Part shown: positions 26,234 to 34,735 of the stretch, in pieces
Numbering within the stretch: position 1 is the stretch's first letter
Layout of the letters: every line of letters starts with the position of its first letter
Assembly: GCA_002389645.1 (NCBI GenBank)
Contig: DGQE01000025.1
Location: 6,200 to 70,199, forward strand
From: Flavobacteriales bacterium UBA4422
GTDB lineage: Bacteria > Bacteroidota > Bacteroidia > Flavobacteriales_G > Salibacteraceae
Direction of reading: 5' to 3'
Length of the DNA: 64,000 nucleotides
Program-made: the position numbers and the translations under genes
Notes under the pieces: model-generated
Seen by the model: only the letters and a program-made list of their open reading frames with translations
Databases searched by the model: none
What the model was told of the DNA's origin: nothing

Positions 26234-27453
26234 GAATTAAAAGCCGCCAATAGCAACTTTAAATCTTTGCAGGGTAAGTTTAAAGACTCGCCTAAATACT
26301 TATTGGTAAGCGTTCCATTGTAAAGATAAACCCCAGTCTGAATACCAACATGGTTTCTGATCATGTCCTCTACTCCACCTTCATCACCCATTTGCAATAC
26401 TAAAGGTGCTATAACATTACTCAACGCGTGAGAAGCCGTTCTGCTGACAAGAGATGCAATATTCGGCACGCAATAATGGATTATATCATGCTTTTTATAG
26501 ATGGGTCTATCCAGCGAGGTCACCTTAGACGTTTCAAAACAACCGCCTTGATCTATGCTGATGTCGACAATAACCGAACCTGATTTCATCTGCTGCACCA
26601 TTTCTTCAGAAACATAACATGGTGTGCGCCCTGAAATAGTTCTTACGGCTCCAATCGCAACATCTGCTCTCATAAGCGCTTTCGCTAAAACTTTTGGTTG
26701 GATTGCCGATGTTGAAACTCGCTGCCCAATAGCATTTTGCAAGCGTCTGAGTTTAGATATAGAATTGTCAAAAACCCTCACATCTGCACCTAATCCCAAT
26801 GCTGCCCTTGCCGCAAACTCACCCACGGTTCCCGCACCAATAATGACTACTTGAGTAGGGGAAACACCCGTTATCCCGCCAAGCATAATCCCTTGACCTT
26901 TTTGATTCATAAGGTATTCAGAGGCGATCAATACTGCACTTGTGCCAGCAATTTCACCCATACTGCGCACAATTGGCAACACACCATCTTCGTCAGCAAT
27001 ATAATCCCAAGCAATGGCAGAAACCTTCTTTGCCATTAAGTTTTTGATGTAGTTTTTCGGTTGTACATTGAGCTGCATCGCAGAAATCACAACTTGCTTT
27101 GGGTTTAAAAACTCCATTTCTTGGTCTGCAACTGGCTCAACTTTCAAAAGAATATCTGCCTTGTAAACCTCTTTGGTACTATAGGCAATTTCTGCTCCTG
27201 CTTCACTGTACTCGTTATCTAAGAAATTCGAGGCCTTACCTGCATCATTTTCAACCACAACACGATGACCATTATTTACCAACAACTGAACTGCTTCTGG
27301 AACCAACGCCACTCTATTTTCTTGCATGGAGATTTCTTTAGGAATTCCAATAAAAAGGCGCTTTCTGCGGGTTCCAAATGGTTGCAGTTTTTCTTGAGGT
27401 AGCATCATTGCCGCATCACTCAATGAACGTTGGGTTTCTTTCGAAGTGCTCAT
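26230..27453 (-). CDS. ald: Alanine dehydrogenase
   Basis: A 407-residue enzyme of the AlaDh/PNT family, interconverting L-alanine and pyruvate with NAD. 'IGIPKEISMQENRVALVPE' is the N-terminal pyruvate-binding region, 'VVIIGAGTVGEFAARAAL' the Rossmann NAD loop followed by 'VRVFDNS' with the ribose-binding Asp, and 'IDISIDQGGCFETS' lies in the C-terminal half (as VIVDISIDQGGCFE). It is a little longer than Bacillus Ald (378) because of a ~30-residue N-terminal extension. tsaE lies three bases upstream on the same strand. Confidence 0.88.
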   Translation of the reverse strand: MSTSKETQRSLSDAAMMLPQEKLQPFGTRRKRLFIGIPKEISMQENRVALVPEAVQLLVNNGHRVVVENDAGKASNFLDNEYSEAGAEIAYSTKEVYKADILLKVEPVADQEMEFLNPKQVVISAMQLNVQPKNYIKNLMAKKVSAIAWDYIADEDGVLPIVRSMGEIAGTSAVLIASEYLMNQKGQGIMLGGITGVSPTQVVIIGAGTVGEFAARAALGLGADVRVFDNSISKLRRLQNAIGQRVSTSAIQPKVLAKALMRADVAIGAVRTISGRTPCYVSEEMVQQMKSGSVIVDISIDQGGCFETSKVTSLDRPIYKKHDIIHYCVPNIASLVSRTASHALSNVIAPLVLQMGDEGGVEDMIRNHVGIQTGVYLYNGTLTNKYLGESLNLPCKDLKLLLAAFNS

Positions 27454-27456
27454 AGG

Positions 27457-27882
27457 TTAGTTCTTAAAGGTTAAGGTTCGGTTGTCGTTGGTTAGGCTTA
27501 CATTAATGTGGATATGCAACGCATCATCAGGAATGAAATCCCCTCCTTTTTCAGGCCACTCCACAAAGAGAATAGAGTCCGAATTAAGATAATCTCCCCA
27601 ACCAATCTCAATCAATTCGGAGGGTTCGCGCAAGCGGTACAAATCAAAATGATAAATCACCCCTTTCTCTGCTGAATCGTACTCATTGACCAAAGAAAAT
27701 GACGGACTACTCATTCCACCTTTCACTCCAAGGTCATTACACAATATTTTTATTATTGAGGTTTTACCGGCTCCCAACTCGCCATGAAAACAAAACACAT
27801 TATAATCATTATACAATGACCTAAATACTTGCTTTAACTCATTGACTTCTTCCAAAGTTGATACGATAAGGGGTTGTTGCAT
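27457..27882 (-). CDS. tsaE: tRNA t6A biosynthesis ATPase TsaE
   Basis: TsaE is the P-loop ATPase of the TsaB-TsaD-TsaE complex that makes threonylcarbamoyl-adenosine at tRNA position 37. The protein has 'CFHGELGAGKTSIIK' (Walker A), 'MSSPSFSLVNEYDS', 'IYHFDLYRLREPSEL' and 'ILFVEWPEKGG', all family motifs. From the ATG at 27882 it is 141 residues; a longer frame to 27918 adds 12 residues not typical of the family. ald follows after three bases, so the two are likely cotranscribed, although there is no obvious functional link. Confidence 0.92.
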   Translation of the reverse strand: MQQPLIVSTLEEVNELKQVFRSLYNDYNVFCFHGELGAGKTSIIKILCNDLGVKGGMSSPSFSLVNEYDSAEKGVIYHFDLYRLREPSELIEIGWGDYLNSDSILFVEWPEKGGDFIPDDALHIHINVSLTNDNRTLTFKN

Positions 27883-27938
27883 CTTACAATATTCTAAGAT
27901 ACTACAAATATCAGCCACTTATGTCGATCTAAAGCAAT

Positions 27939-29498
27939 CTATTTTGGAGAACATACAACGAAAGGAATGATCATTTCTTCCAATGAAATACCTCCATGCT
28001 GAAAAGTGTCTTTGTAATACTTCACATAATGATTGTAGTTATTCGGATATGCGATAAAGTCATTACTCTTCGCAAATATGTATCTACTGCTCACATTCGT
28101 TTTTGGAAGAAAGACATCATCAGGATTCATTACTTCAAAAACCTCTTTGGCTTTATAGTTTAAGTTTCTCCCCGTTTTATACCTCAAATTGGTGTTTATG
28201 CTTCTATCACCAACCACTTTGATCGGATGTTTTACGTGCACCGTTCCATGATCTGTAGTTAGGATCATTTTGGCACCCATATCTTTAATTCCCTTAATAA
28301 TATCTCGTAATGTGGAATGTTCAAACCATGAAAGAGTGAGTGACCTGTATGCCGATTCATCATCGGCTAGCTCTCGAATTACTTCCATTTCGGTGCGGGC
28401 ATGACTCAGCATATCCACAAAGTTGTATACGATAACATTAAGGTCGTTATGAACCAATGAATGCAGTCCTTCACTCACTTTCTTACCGAAATTCAAATTA
28501 GTAATCTTAGCGTAACTGTGCGAGTATTGTTTTCCGAGCCTTTTAATTTGCTCAACCAATAACTGTTCTTCAAACTGGTTCTTGCTTCCTTCATCATCTT
28601 CGTTCATCCAGTATTGCGGAAAACGCTTTTGAATTTCACTTGGAAGCAGTCCTGCAAACAAGCTATTTCGTGCATATTGTGTAGCCGTTGGAAGAATACT
28701 CAAGAAAGTACGCTCTTCATCAATTCTAAAATCATCAGAGATAGCTTCTTGTATGATTTTCCATTGGTCGAGTCGTAGATTGTCTATTACCACTAAAAAA
28801 GTTGGTTTACCTTCTTTCATTTCAGGCACGACCCAATTCTTAAAAACGGTGTGCGACATTTCTGGTTTTTCTCCAGAACGTCCGTTTAACCAATCGATAT
28901 AATTTTCCTCAATAAATCGTGAAAACTGACTATTGGCCTCATCTTTTTGCATGGTCAATATTTCTTGCATACTCGGATCACCACTTTGATCTAATTCGAG
29001 ATCCCAATAAACAATTTCTTTGTAAAGATCCATCCATTCTTGCCAATCCAAGTGATCATTCAAGCGCATTCCGATTTGACGAAATTCTTGCTGATAGCCA
29101 GTAGTAGTTTTCTCACTTACCAATCTTTTACTATCTAAATTCTTTTTTAAACTCAGTAAAATCTGATTCGGATTCACTGGCTTAATGAGATAATCAGAGA
29201 TTTTGGAACCAATAGCATCTTCCATAATCGTCTCTTCTTCACTCTTAGTAATCATGATTACTGGAATGTTTGGCTTAACAGACTTGATCCGCGTTAACAC
29301 TTCTAAACCAGAAATTCCTGGCATATTTTCATCTAAAAACACCGCATCAAAATCTGAACTATTAATCTCATCAATGGCCTCTAAACCGCTGCTAACAGGG
29401 GTAACTAAATACCCCTTATTTTCTAAAAACATGATGTGCGGCTTCAATAAATCGATTTCATCGTCTGCCCAAAGAATTTTGACTTGCTCGTTGCTCAT
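27939..29498 (-). CDS. porX: T9SS regulator PorX: response regulator with PglZ phosphatase domain
   Basis: PorX controls type IX secretion. The 519-residue protein has a receiver domain (D12/D13 acidic pocket, phospho-acceptor D56 in 'AVFLDENMPGISGLEV'), a helical linker (125-200) and an alkaline-phosphatase-like PglZ domain with 'FLVVIDNLRLDQWK', 'LPTATQYARNSLFAG' (nucleophile Thr region) and 'MILTTDHGTVHVKHP' (metal ligands). The PorX zinc phosphatase has been described as acting on oligonucleotides. T9SS cargo genes lie at both ends of this window, but no secretion-channel genes are present. The promoter is at 29521-29528, overlapping that of the divergent HD gene. Confidence 0.95.
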   Translation of the reverse strand: MSNEQVKILWADDEIDLLKPHIMFLENKGYLVTPVSSGLEAIDEINSSDFDAVFLDENMPGISGLEVLTRIKSVKPNIPVIMITKSEEETIMEDAIGSKISDYLIKPVNPNQILLSLKKNLDSKRLVSEKTTTGYQQEFRQIGMRLNDHLDWQEWMDLYKEIVYWDLELDQSGDPSMQEILTMQKDEANSQFSRFIEENYIDWLNGRSGEKPEMSHTVFKNWVVPEMKEGKPTFLVVIDNLRLDQWKIIQEAISDDFRIDEERTFLSILPTATQYARNSLFAGLLPSEIQKRFPQYWMNEDDEGSKNQFEEQLLVEQIKRLGKQYSHSYAKITNLNFGKKVSEGLHSLVHNDLNVIVYNFVDMLSHARTEMEVIRELADDESAYRSLTLSWFEHSTLRDIIKGIKDMGAKMILTTDHGTVHVKHPIKVVGDRSINTNLRYKTGRNLNYKAKEVFEVMNPDDVFLPKTNVSSRYIFAKSNDFIAYPNNYNHYVKYYKDTFQHGGISLEEMIIPFVVCSPK

Positions 29499-29508
29499 AA
29501 GTTGATTT

Positions 29509-29516
29509 TATCTTCG
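29509..29516 (+). promoter_or_regulatory. TATCTTCG -7-like box for HD gene
   Basis: TATCTTCG sits 18 bases before the GTG start at 29535. Its predicted transcription start would fall inside the oppositely oriented porX promoter box 5 bases away. Confidence 0.45.
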
Positions 29517-29520
29517 CGTC

Positions 29521-29528
29521 CAAAGGTA
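29521..29528 (-). promoter_or_regulatory. TACCTTTG -7 promoter box for porX
   Basis: Read on the minus strand this is TACCTTTG, an exact consensus match ending 22 bases before the porX ATG at 29498. It is interleaved with the rightward box at 29509-29516. Confidence 0.5.
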
Positions 29529-29534
29529 GACCAG

Positions 29535-30782
29535 GTGAGTATCCAACCAAAGATTAAAACGCTAAAGACATTTAACGACCCTGTGTATGGTTTTATTACT
29601 GTAGACAACCCACTTATTTTCAAGTTAATTGAGCATCCTCATTTTCAAAGATTAAGGAGAATAACCCAGCTCGGATTGACCAATTTGGTATACGGTGGTG
29701 CGAATCACAGTCGTTTTCAGCACGCTATTGGAGCAATGAACTTGATGAGAAGTGCAATAAATACCCTGCGTTCAAAAGGTATTGAAATAACCGAAGACGA
29801 AGAGATTGGAGCGAAAGCCGCCATCCTATTGCACGACATTGGCCACGGTCCTTATTCTCATGCATTAGAAAACACTATTGTTCAAGGAGTCAATCACGAA
29901 TCGATTGGCCTTCAGATTATGCACAATTTGAACAAAGAATTTAATGGTGCTTTGACTGTAGCGATTGAAATTTATACTGGAAAATATCATGTTCAGTTTT
30001 TGCATCAATTGGTAAGTAGTCAATTGGATACTGATCGCTTAGATTACTTAAAACGAGACAGCTTTTTCACGGGTGTTTCTGAAGGCGTTATTGGTTCTGA
30101 GCGCATTATAAAAATGCTCACCGTGCACGATGGGAATTTGGCTGTAGAAGCCAAAGGAGTTTATTCTCTAGAGAAGTTTCTGATTGCTAGAAGATTGATG
30201 TATTGGCAGGTATACCTTCACAAAACGGTAGTTTCAGCGGAACACTTATTGATGAACATATTGCTAAGAGCAAAAGAATTAATGACCCTAGGACACGACT
30301 TGGATGCTTCAGATTCTTTGAAATTTCTTTTGCAAAACAAAGAAGCATTCAACCTCAATGATAGTGAGGTTTGGTTAAAACATTTCTTAAAACTAGACGA
30401 CTTTGATATATTATATTCCATAAAACAATGGATTGACGCTGATGATAAAATCATTGGTGAAATGTGCAAACGATTAATCAATCGTCAGCTACTGAAAGTA
30501 AAGCAGCTAAATGCACCATTGACCGAGTCTGAAATCAAAAAATGGAGAGAAAAAGCTGCCAAACTTTATCAAGTGAGCCCAGAAGATGCAAGATATTTCG
30601 TTTTCCAAAACTCCATATCCAATAGCGCTTACAGTTCTGGAGACGATAGCATAAACATCCTTTATAAAGACGGCACAGCGCGTGACATTTCTGAATCAGC
30701 AAGCATTTTTAGGTTCTCCTCTTTAGAAGCAATCGAAACGAAACATTTTGTCTACTTTCCTGAGGGTATCAACGTTCAATAA
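29535..30782 (+). CDS. HD-domain phosphohydrolase (dGTPase-like family)
   Basis: A ~415-residue HD-superfamily protein. 'HSRFQHAIGAMNLM' supplies the first His, 'AAILLHDIGHGPYSHALE' the HD pair, and 'SSQLDTDRLDYLKRDSFFTG' the distal Asp and the Y-x2-R-D-x2-F motif seen in dNTP triphosphohydrolase-like and SAMHD1-like proteins. It likely hydrolyses a nucleotide phosphate. The GTG at 29535 is chosen because an upstream TTG would overlap the porX gene and promoter. Genes of this family next to lpxD occur in other Bacteroidota, but no mechanistic link is known to me. Confidence 0.85.
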   Translation: MSIQPKIKTLKTFNDPVYGFITVDNPLIFKLIEHPHFQRLRRITQLGLTNLVYGGANHSRFQHAIGAMNLMRSAINTLRSKGIEITEDEEIGAKAAILLHDIGHGPYSHALENTIVQGVNHESIGLQIMHNLNKEFNGALTVAIEIYTGKYHVQFLHQLVSSQLDTDRLDYLKRDSFFTGVSEGVIGSERIIKMLTVHDGNLAVEAKGVYSLEKFLIARRLMYWQVYLHKTVVSAEHLLMNILLRAKELMTLGHDLDASDSLKFLLQNKEAFNLNDSEVWLKHFLKLDDFDILYSIKQWIDADDKIIGEMCKRLINRQLLKVKQLNAPLTESEIKKWREKAAKLYQVSPEDARYFVFQNSISNSAYSSGDDSINILYKDGTARDISESASIFRFSSLEAIETKHFVYFPEGINVQ

Positions 30783-30864
30783 GCCATGTTAATAACTAGC
30801 CGTTTTCTTAGCGAGATGGCGGGTGTATCAAGCTACTTTTGAATGCGGATGAGTAGGCTATGTC

Positions 30865-30872
30865 TACCTTCG
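30865..30872 (+). promoter_or_regulatory. TACCTTCG -7-like box for lpxD
   Basis: TACCTTCG ends 16 bases before the lpxD ATG. A TTTG 23 bases upstream of it could be a -33 element, slightly farther than usual. Confidence 0.4.
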
Positions 30873-30888
30873 CACACTTTAATTTGAA

Positions 30889-31935
30889 ATGGAGTTTACA
30901 GCACTACAAATCGCAGAACTTTTAGGAGGTACAGTTGATGGAGATGATTCTGTTGTTGTGAACGACCTTTCGACCATTGAAAATGGAAAGCCGAATACAC
31001 TAACATTTCTTGCTAACCCAGCATACACTGACCACATTTATACTACTGAGGCTTCATTAGTCATTGTGGCCAATGCATTCAAAGCCGAGCGCAGATTACC
31101 TTCAAAACTATCTTTAATTAAAGTTGAAGATCCAAGATTAGCCTTAACAAAGCTGATGGAAATGTACGCACAAATGGCAAAAAAGTCGCCAGGCACGCAT
31201 CCATCTGCAACAATTGACGATTCAGCAAAAATTCATCCTTCGGCCTACGTTGGAGCTAACGCAGTCATAGAAGCTGAGGTAAAAATTGGCGAAGGTTCTT
31301 CAATTGGCGCTTTGAGCTTTATTGGAGAGGGTGCAATTATTGGGAAAAACACCGTCATTCATGAACGAGTGCATGTTGGTCATCACACAATAATCGGCAA
31401 TGAGTGCATGATCCAACCAGGCGCGATACTTGGTGGTGACGGTTTTGGATTCGCTCCGAACGCAGAAAATCAATACCAAAAAGTGGTGCATTTAGGCAAT
31501 GTTGTGCTCGAAGATCATGTGGAATTGGGCGCTGGAACAACAATAGACAGGGGATCACTAGGAAGCACAACTATTAAAAAAGGTGTCAAATTGGACAACC
31601 TTATTCAAGTGGCACATAATGTGGAAATTGGTGAAAACACGGTGATTGCCGCACAAACTGGTATAGCAGGTTCAACTAAAGTTGGCAAGAACTGCATGAT
31701 CGGTGGTCAAGTTGGCATCGTTGGTCATATCACGATTGCAGACGAGGTTAAAATCGCTGCCCAATCAGGAATTGGAGGAAGCATCAAACAAAAAGGACAA
31801 ATTGTACAAGGATCACCCGCGCTGCCGATTGGTGACTTCAAAAGATCCTATGTGTATTTCAGAAAATTACATGAACTCAGCGATAACATCAACGAACTAA
31901 AGAACAACCTGCCAAAAATAGATAATCATGGCTGA
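30889..31935 (+). CDS. lpxD: UDP-3-O-(3-hydroxyacyl)glucosamine N-acyltransferase
   Basis: LpxD adds the N-linked hydroxyacyl chain in lipid A synthesis from an ACP donor. The 348-residue protein has the N-terminal uridine-binding domain (1-105, with 'LTFLANPAYTDHIYTT'), then hexapeptide repeats of a left-handed beta helix (108-305) and a C-terminal helix ('YFRKLHELSDNINELK'). The predicted catalytic base is H243 in 'NLIQVAHNVEIG'. It overlaps lpxC-fabZ by 8 bases and heads the lipid A operon. A second, shorter paralogue lies at 47993-48904. Confidence 0.95.
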   Translation: MEFTALQIAELLGGTVDGDDSVVVNDLSTIENGKPNTLTFLANPAYTDHIYTTEASLVIVANAFKAERRLPSKLSLIKVEDPRLALTKLMEMYAQMAKKSPGTHPSATIDDSAKIHPSAYVGANAVIEAEVKIGEGSSIGALSFIGEGAIIGKNTVIHERVHVGHHTIIGNECMIQPGAILGGDGFGFAPNAENQYQKVVHLGNVVLEDHVELGAGTTIDRGSLGSTTIKKGVKLDNLIQVAHNVEIGENTVIAAQTGIAGSTKVGKNCMIGGQVGIVGHITIADEVKIAAQSGIGGSIKQKGQIVQGSPALPIGDFKRSYVYFRKLHELSDNINELKNNLPKIDNHG

Positions 31936-33364
31936 GAAGCAGAAAACGTTAAAAAGCTCTTTTACGATTGAGGGAGTGGGCCTTCATACTGGCCAAAACA
32001 CAACCATGACGGTAAAACCTTCCGCACCCGACTCATGGTATGTATTTAAAAGAACAGACTTGCCTGGCGAACCTACAATAAAGGCTGATGTTGATAACGT
32101 GCTGAGCACAAGAAGAGGAACAACTCTAGGTAACGACAACATGGAAGTTAACACTACAGAGCACATTTTAGCTGCTTTGTATGGAATGGGTGTCGACAAC
32201 GCGTTAATTGAATTAAATGGGCCCGAGATTCCTATTCTTGATGGAAGCGCCAAATTTTTTGTAGAGGCCATTGAAAAAACAGGACTTCAAGAACAGGAAG
32301 CGATCAAAGATTACTTCATTCTTAAGGATAACCTAACGTTTGAAGACCCTGAAAAGGAAGTAGAAATGCTCGCAGTGCCTTCACCAGACTACCGTATTAC
32401 GGTGATGGTGGATTACAGGTCTCCGATGCTTGGCACACAGCATGCCAGCATGTACAACATCAGTGAATTTAAAGATGAATTTTCACGATGTCGCACTTTT
32501 GTATTCCTGCGCGAATTGATGCAGCTTGTAAACAACGGTTTGATTAAAGGAGGTGATGTAGATAATGCGATCGTGATGGTTGACTCTGACACTTCCTTAA
32601 TGCCCGAAGAAGATAAAGACAAATTAGCCGCTACATTCAATCGCGATAAAGCCGAATTAGATATTGTTGGGATTGGCATCTTGAACAATGTGAAGCTACA
32701 TTTCACCAATGAGCCTGCCAGACATAAGCTACTAGACATCGTTGGTGATTTAGCGCTCATTGGAAAACCTATTCAAGGGCACATATTGGCTGCAAGACCA
32801 GGACACACAACCAACGTTGCTTTTGGTAAAATGCTCAAAGACTTGATCAAAAAAGAGCAAAAATCAGGTCCAACATTTGATGTAAATGCCGACCCAATTT
32901 ATGGCATAACCGAAATAAGTGATATGCTACCTCATCGCTATCCATTTTTATTGATTGATAAAATCATAGAAATGGGCGATAATCATATTGTTGGTATCAA
33001 GAACGTGACAATGAATGAGGAGTTTTTCCAAGGTCATTTTCCAGGCAACCCAGTTATGCCTGGAGTTCTCCAAGTAGAAGCTATGGCTCAATGTGGAGGG
33101 ATTTTAGTAATGAGTCAAATTGAAGACCCTTGGAACTATGAAACATTATTCGTTAAAATTGACAAAGTGAAATTCAAAAGGAAAGTAGTTCCTGGAGATA
33201 CATTGGTATTTAAATTAGACCTAATTGCCCCCGTAAGGCGAGGTATGGTAACAATGAAAGCATTTGCTTACGTGAGAAACCAACCCGTAGCAGAGGGAGA
33301 ATTGATGGCACAAATTATTAAAGTGAGGAACGATGAGCGAGTTAAGAGCGAACATTCATCCTGA
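31928..33364 (+). CDS. lpxC/fabZ: Bifunctional LpxC deacetylase / FabZ dehydratase fusion
   Basis: The first ~310 residues are LpxC, the zinc deacetylase committing UDP-3-O-acyl-GlcNAc to lipid A: 'FTIEGVGLHTGQ' start, H79 in 'TTEHILAALYGMGVDNA' as a zinc ligand, and 'MPEEDKDKLAATF' later. From about residue 325 it is FabZ, the 3-hydroxyacyl-ACP dehydratase: 'MLPHRYPFLLIDKI' with the catalytic His and 'FPGNPVMPGVLQVEAMAQ' with the catalytic Glu. The fusion is typical of Bacteroidota and couples supply and use of hydroxyacyl-ACP. It overlaps lpxD by 8 bases and lpxA by 32. Confidence 0.97.
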   Translation: MAEKQKTLKSSFTIEGVGLHTGQNTTMTVKPSAPDSWYVFKRTDLPGEPTIKADVDNVLSTRRGTTLGNDNMEVNTTEHILAALYGMGVDNALIELNGPEIPILDGSAKFFVEAIEKTGLQEQEAIKDYFILKDNLTFEDPEKEVEMLAVPSPDYRITVMVDYRSPMLGTQHASMYNISEFKDEFSRCRTFVFLRELMQLVNNGLIKGGDVDNAIVMVDSDTSLMPEEDKDKLAATFNRDKAELDIVGIGILNNVKLHFTNEPARHKLLDIVGDLALIGKPIQGHILAARPGHTTNVAFGKMLKDLIKKEQKSGPTFDVNADPIYGITEISDMLPHRYPFLLIDKIIEMGDNHIVGIKNVTMNEEFFQGHFPGNPVMPGVLQVEAMAQCGGILVMSQIEDPWNYETLFVKIDKVKFKRKVVPGDTLVFKLDLIAPVRRGMVTMKAFAYVRNQPVAEGELMAQIIKVRNDERVKSEHSS

Positions 33365-34109
33365 CGCAAAAATTGGTGATAATGTCACCATTGAGCCATT
33401 TTCAACGGTTTACGGAAACGTTGAAATCGGAGATGGAACTTGGGTAGGCCCTAATGTCACCATCATGGATGGCGCCAGAATTGGCAAGAACTGCAAGATT
33501 TTTCCAGGAGCTGTTATATCAGCTGTTCCTCAGGATTTAAAATATGCTGGAGAGGACACACACACAATTATTGGAGATAACACCACCATTCGAGAATGTG
33601 TTACGATAAATAAAGGCACAACAGATGCATGGAAAACCCAAGTCGGGTCAAATTGCCTGTTGATGGCCTATGTGCATGTAGCGCATGATTGTATGGTTGG
33701 TAATAATGTGATACTTGCCAACTGTGTAAATCTTGCTGGACACATTACAATTGAAGACCACTCTATTTTAGAGGGAATGGTTGCAGTGCAGCAATTCTTG
33801 AGAATTGGAGCACATTCATTCATTGCTGGTGGGTCATTGGTTCGTAAAAATGTACCTCCATATGTTCGAGCAGCGAGAGAACCATTGAGTTATGTTGGTA
33901 TTAACGCTATTGGTTTAAAGCGAAGAGGATTCAGCGAGGAGGATGTAACGCGCATAGAAAATATTTACCGCAATATTTATGTTCTAAACAAAGTGACATC
34001 AAAAGGAATAGAGTCTGTCAAAAAGAACATTCAAGAATCCCAATTCAAGGAGGAGATTGTTTCATTCTTTGAATCATCTGAAAACGGTGTAATGCGAGGA
34101 CTTGCTTAA
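33333..34109 (+). CDS. lpxA: UDP-N-acetylglucosamine O-acyltransferase
   Basis: LpxA carries out the first acylation of UDP-GlcNAc. The 258-residue protein has hexapeptide repeats from residue 8 to about 185 ('IGDNVTIEPFSTVYGNVEIG'), the predicted catalytic H118 in 'VHVAHDCMVGNN', and the C-terminal helical domain with 'INAIGLKRRGFSEEDV'. The ATG at 33333 lies inside the end of lpxC-fabZ, a 32-base overlap in another frame, so expression is probably coupled. An ABC ATPase gene follows two bases later. Confidence 0.96.
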   Translation: MSELRANIHPDAKIGDNVTIEPFSTVYGNVEIGDGTWVGPNVTIMDGARIGKNCKIFPGAVISAVPQDLKYAGEDTHTIIGDNTTIRECVTINKGTTDAWKTQVGSNCLLMAYVHVAHDCMVGNNVILANCVNLAGHITIEDHSILEGMVAVQQFLRIGAHSFIAGGSLVRKNVPPYVRAAREPLSYVGINAIGLKRRGFSEEDVTRIENIYRNIYVLNKVTSKGIESVKKNIQESQFKEEIVSFFESSENGVMRGLA

Positions 34110-34111
34110 TC

Positions 34112-34735
34112 ATGAAGATTGAGCTAGAGAACATCGGTAAAAAATACAACGACAACTGGATATTTGATGGCGTCAACGTTGTATTTGAAACCGGAGGTGT
34201 TTACCCAATAACAGGAAACAATGGAAGTGGAAAATCTACCCTTCTTCAAGTTATTTCAGGATACGTTACTCCTAATGAGGGTACTATTATTTTCAATCAA
34301 AACGGATTGATCCCAATTGAAAATTGGTATAAACACCTTTCGATTGCAGCTCCTTATCTCGATCTTTTTGAAGAGTTCACGATTGACGAGTCTATTGATC
34401 TTCATATCAAATTAAAAGCACTTACTCAGTCGAAGCAAAACATCTTAAATGAAATCGAGCTTACTAATCATCGAAACAAAACACTCAAGCAGTTGAGTTC
34501 TGGAATGCGTCAACGTGTTAAGCTCGCTTTAGCCATCTATAGCAAAACCCCTATAATTCTCTTGGATGAACCTTGTTCAAATCTTGACAAGAGATGGGCT
34601 AATTGGTATAATGAAGCACTTTCAAAAACTCTGGAAAGCCGCATCGTGCTTATCTGTTCTAACAGTCAGTCTGAAGAATTGAAGTTGGCCAATCAACCAG
34701 CTTTTGACCTATCTGCTGCTAGTCATCATCATTAA
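34112..34735 (+). CDS. ABC transporter ATP-binding protein, lone subunit
   Basis: A 207-residue ATPase: Walker A 'ITGNNGSGKSTLLQV', signature 'LKQLSSGMRQRVKLALAI', Walker B 'TPIILLDEPCSN'. No permease gene is adjacent, so its partner is unknown. Its size and Q-loop neighbourhood ('IAAPYLDLFEEFT') resemble CcmA-like or lipid-export ATPases. It sits at the end of the lpxD-lpxC/fabZ-lpxA operon, which hints at envelope lipid export, but that is inference. The C-terminus ends in a run of three His. Its 3' end overlaps the convergent adhesin gene by 17 bases. Confidence 0.85.
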   Translation: MKIELENIGKKYNDNWIFDGVNVVFETGGVYPITGNNGSGKSTLLQVISGYVTPNEGTIIFNQNGLIPIENWYKHLSIAAPYLDLFEEFTIDESIDLHIKLKALTQSKQNILNEIELTNHRNKTLKQLSSGMRQRVKLALAIYSKTPIILLDEPCSNLDKRWANWYNEALSKTLESRIVLICSNSQSEELKLANQPAFDLSAASHHH

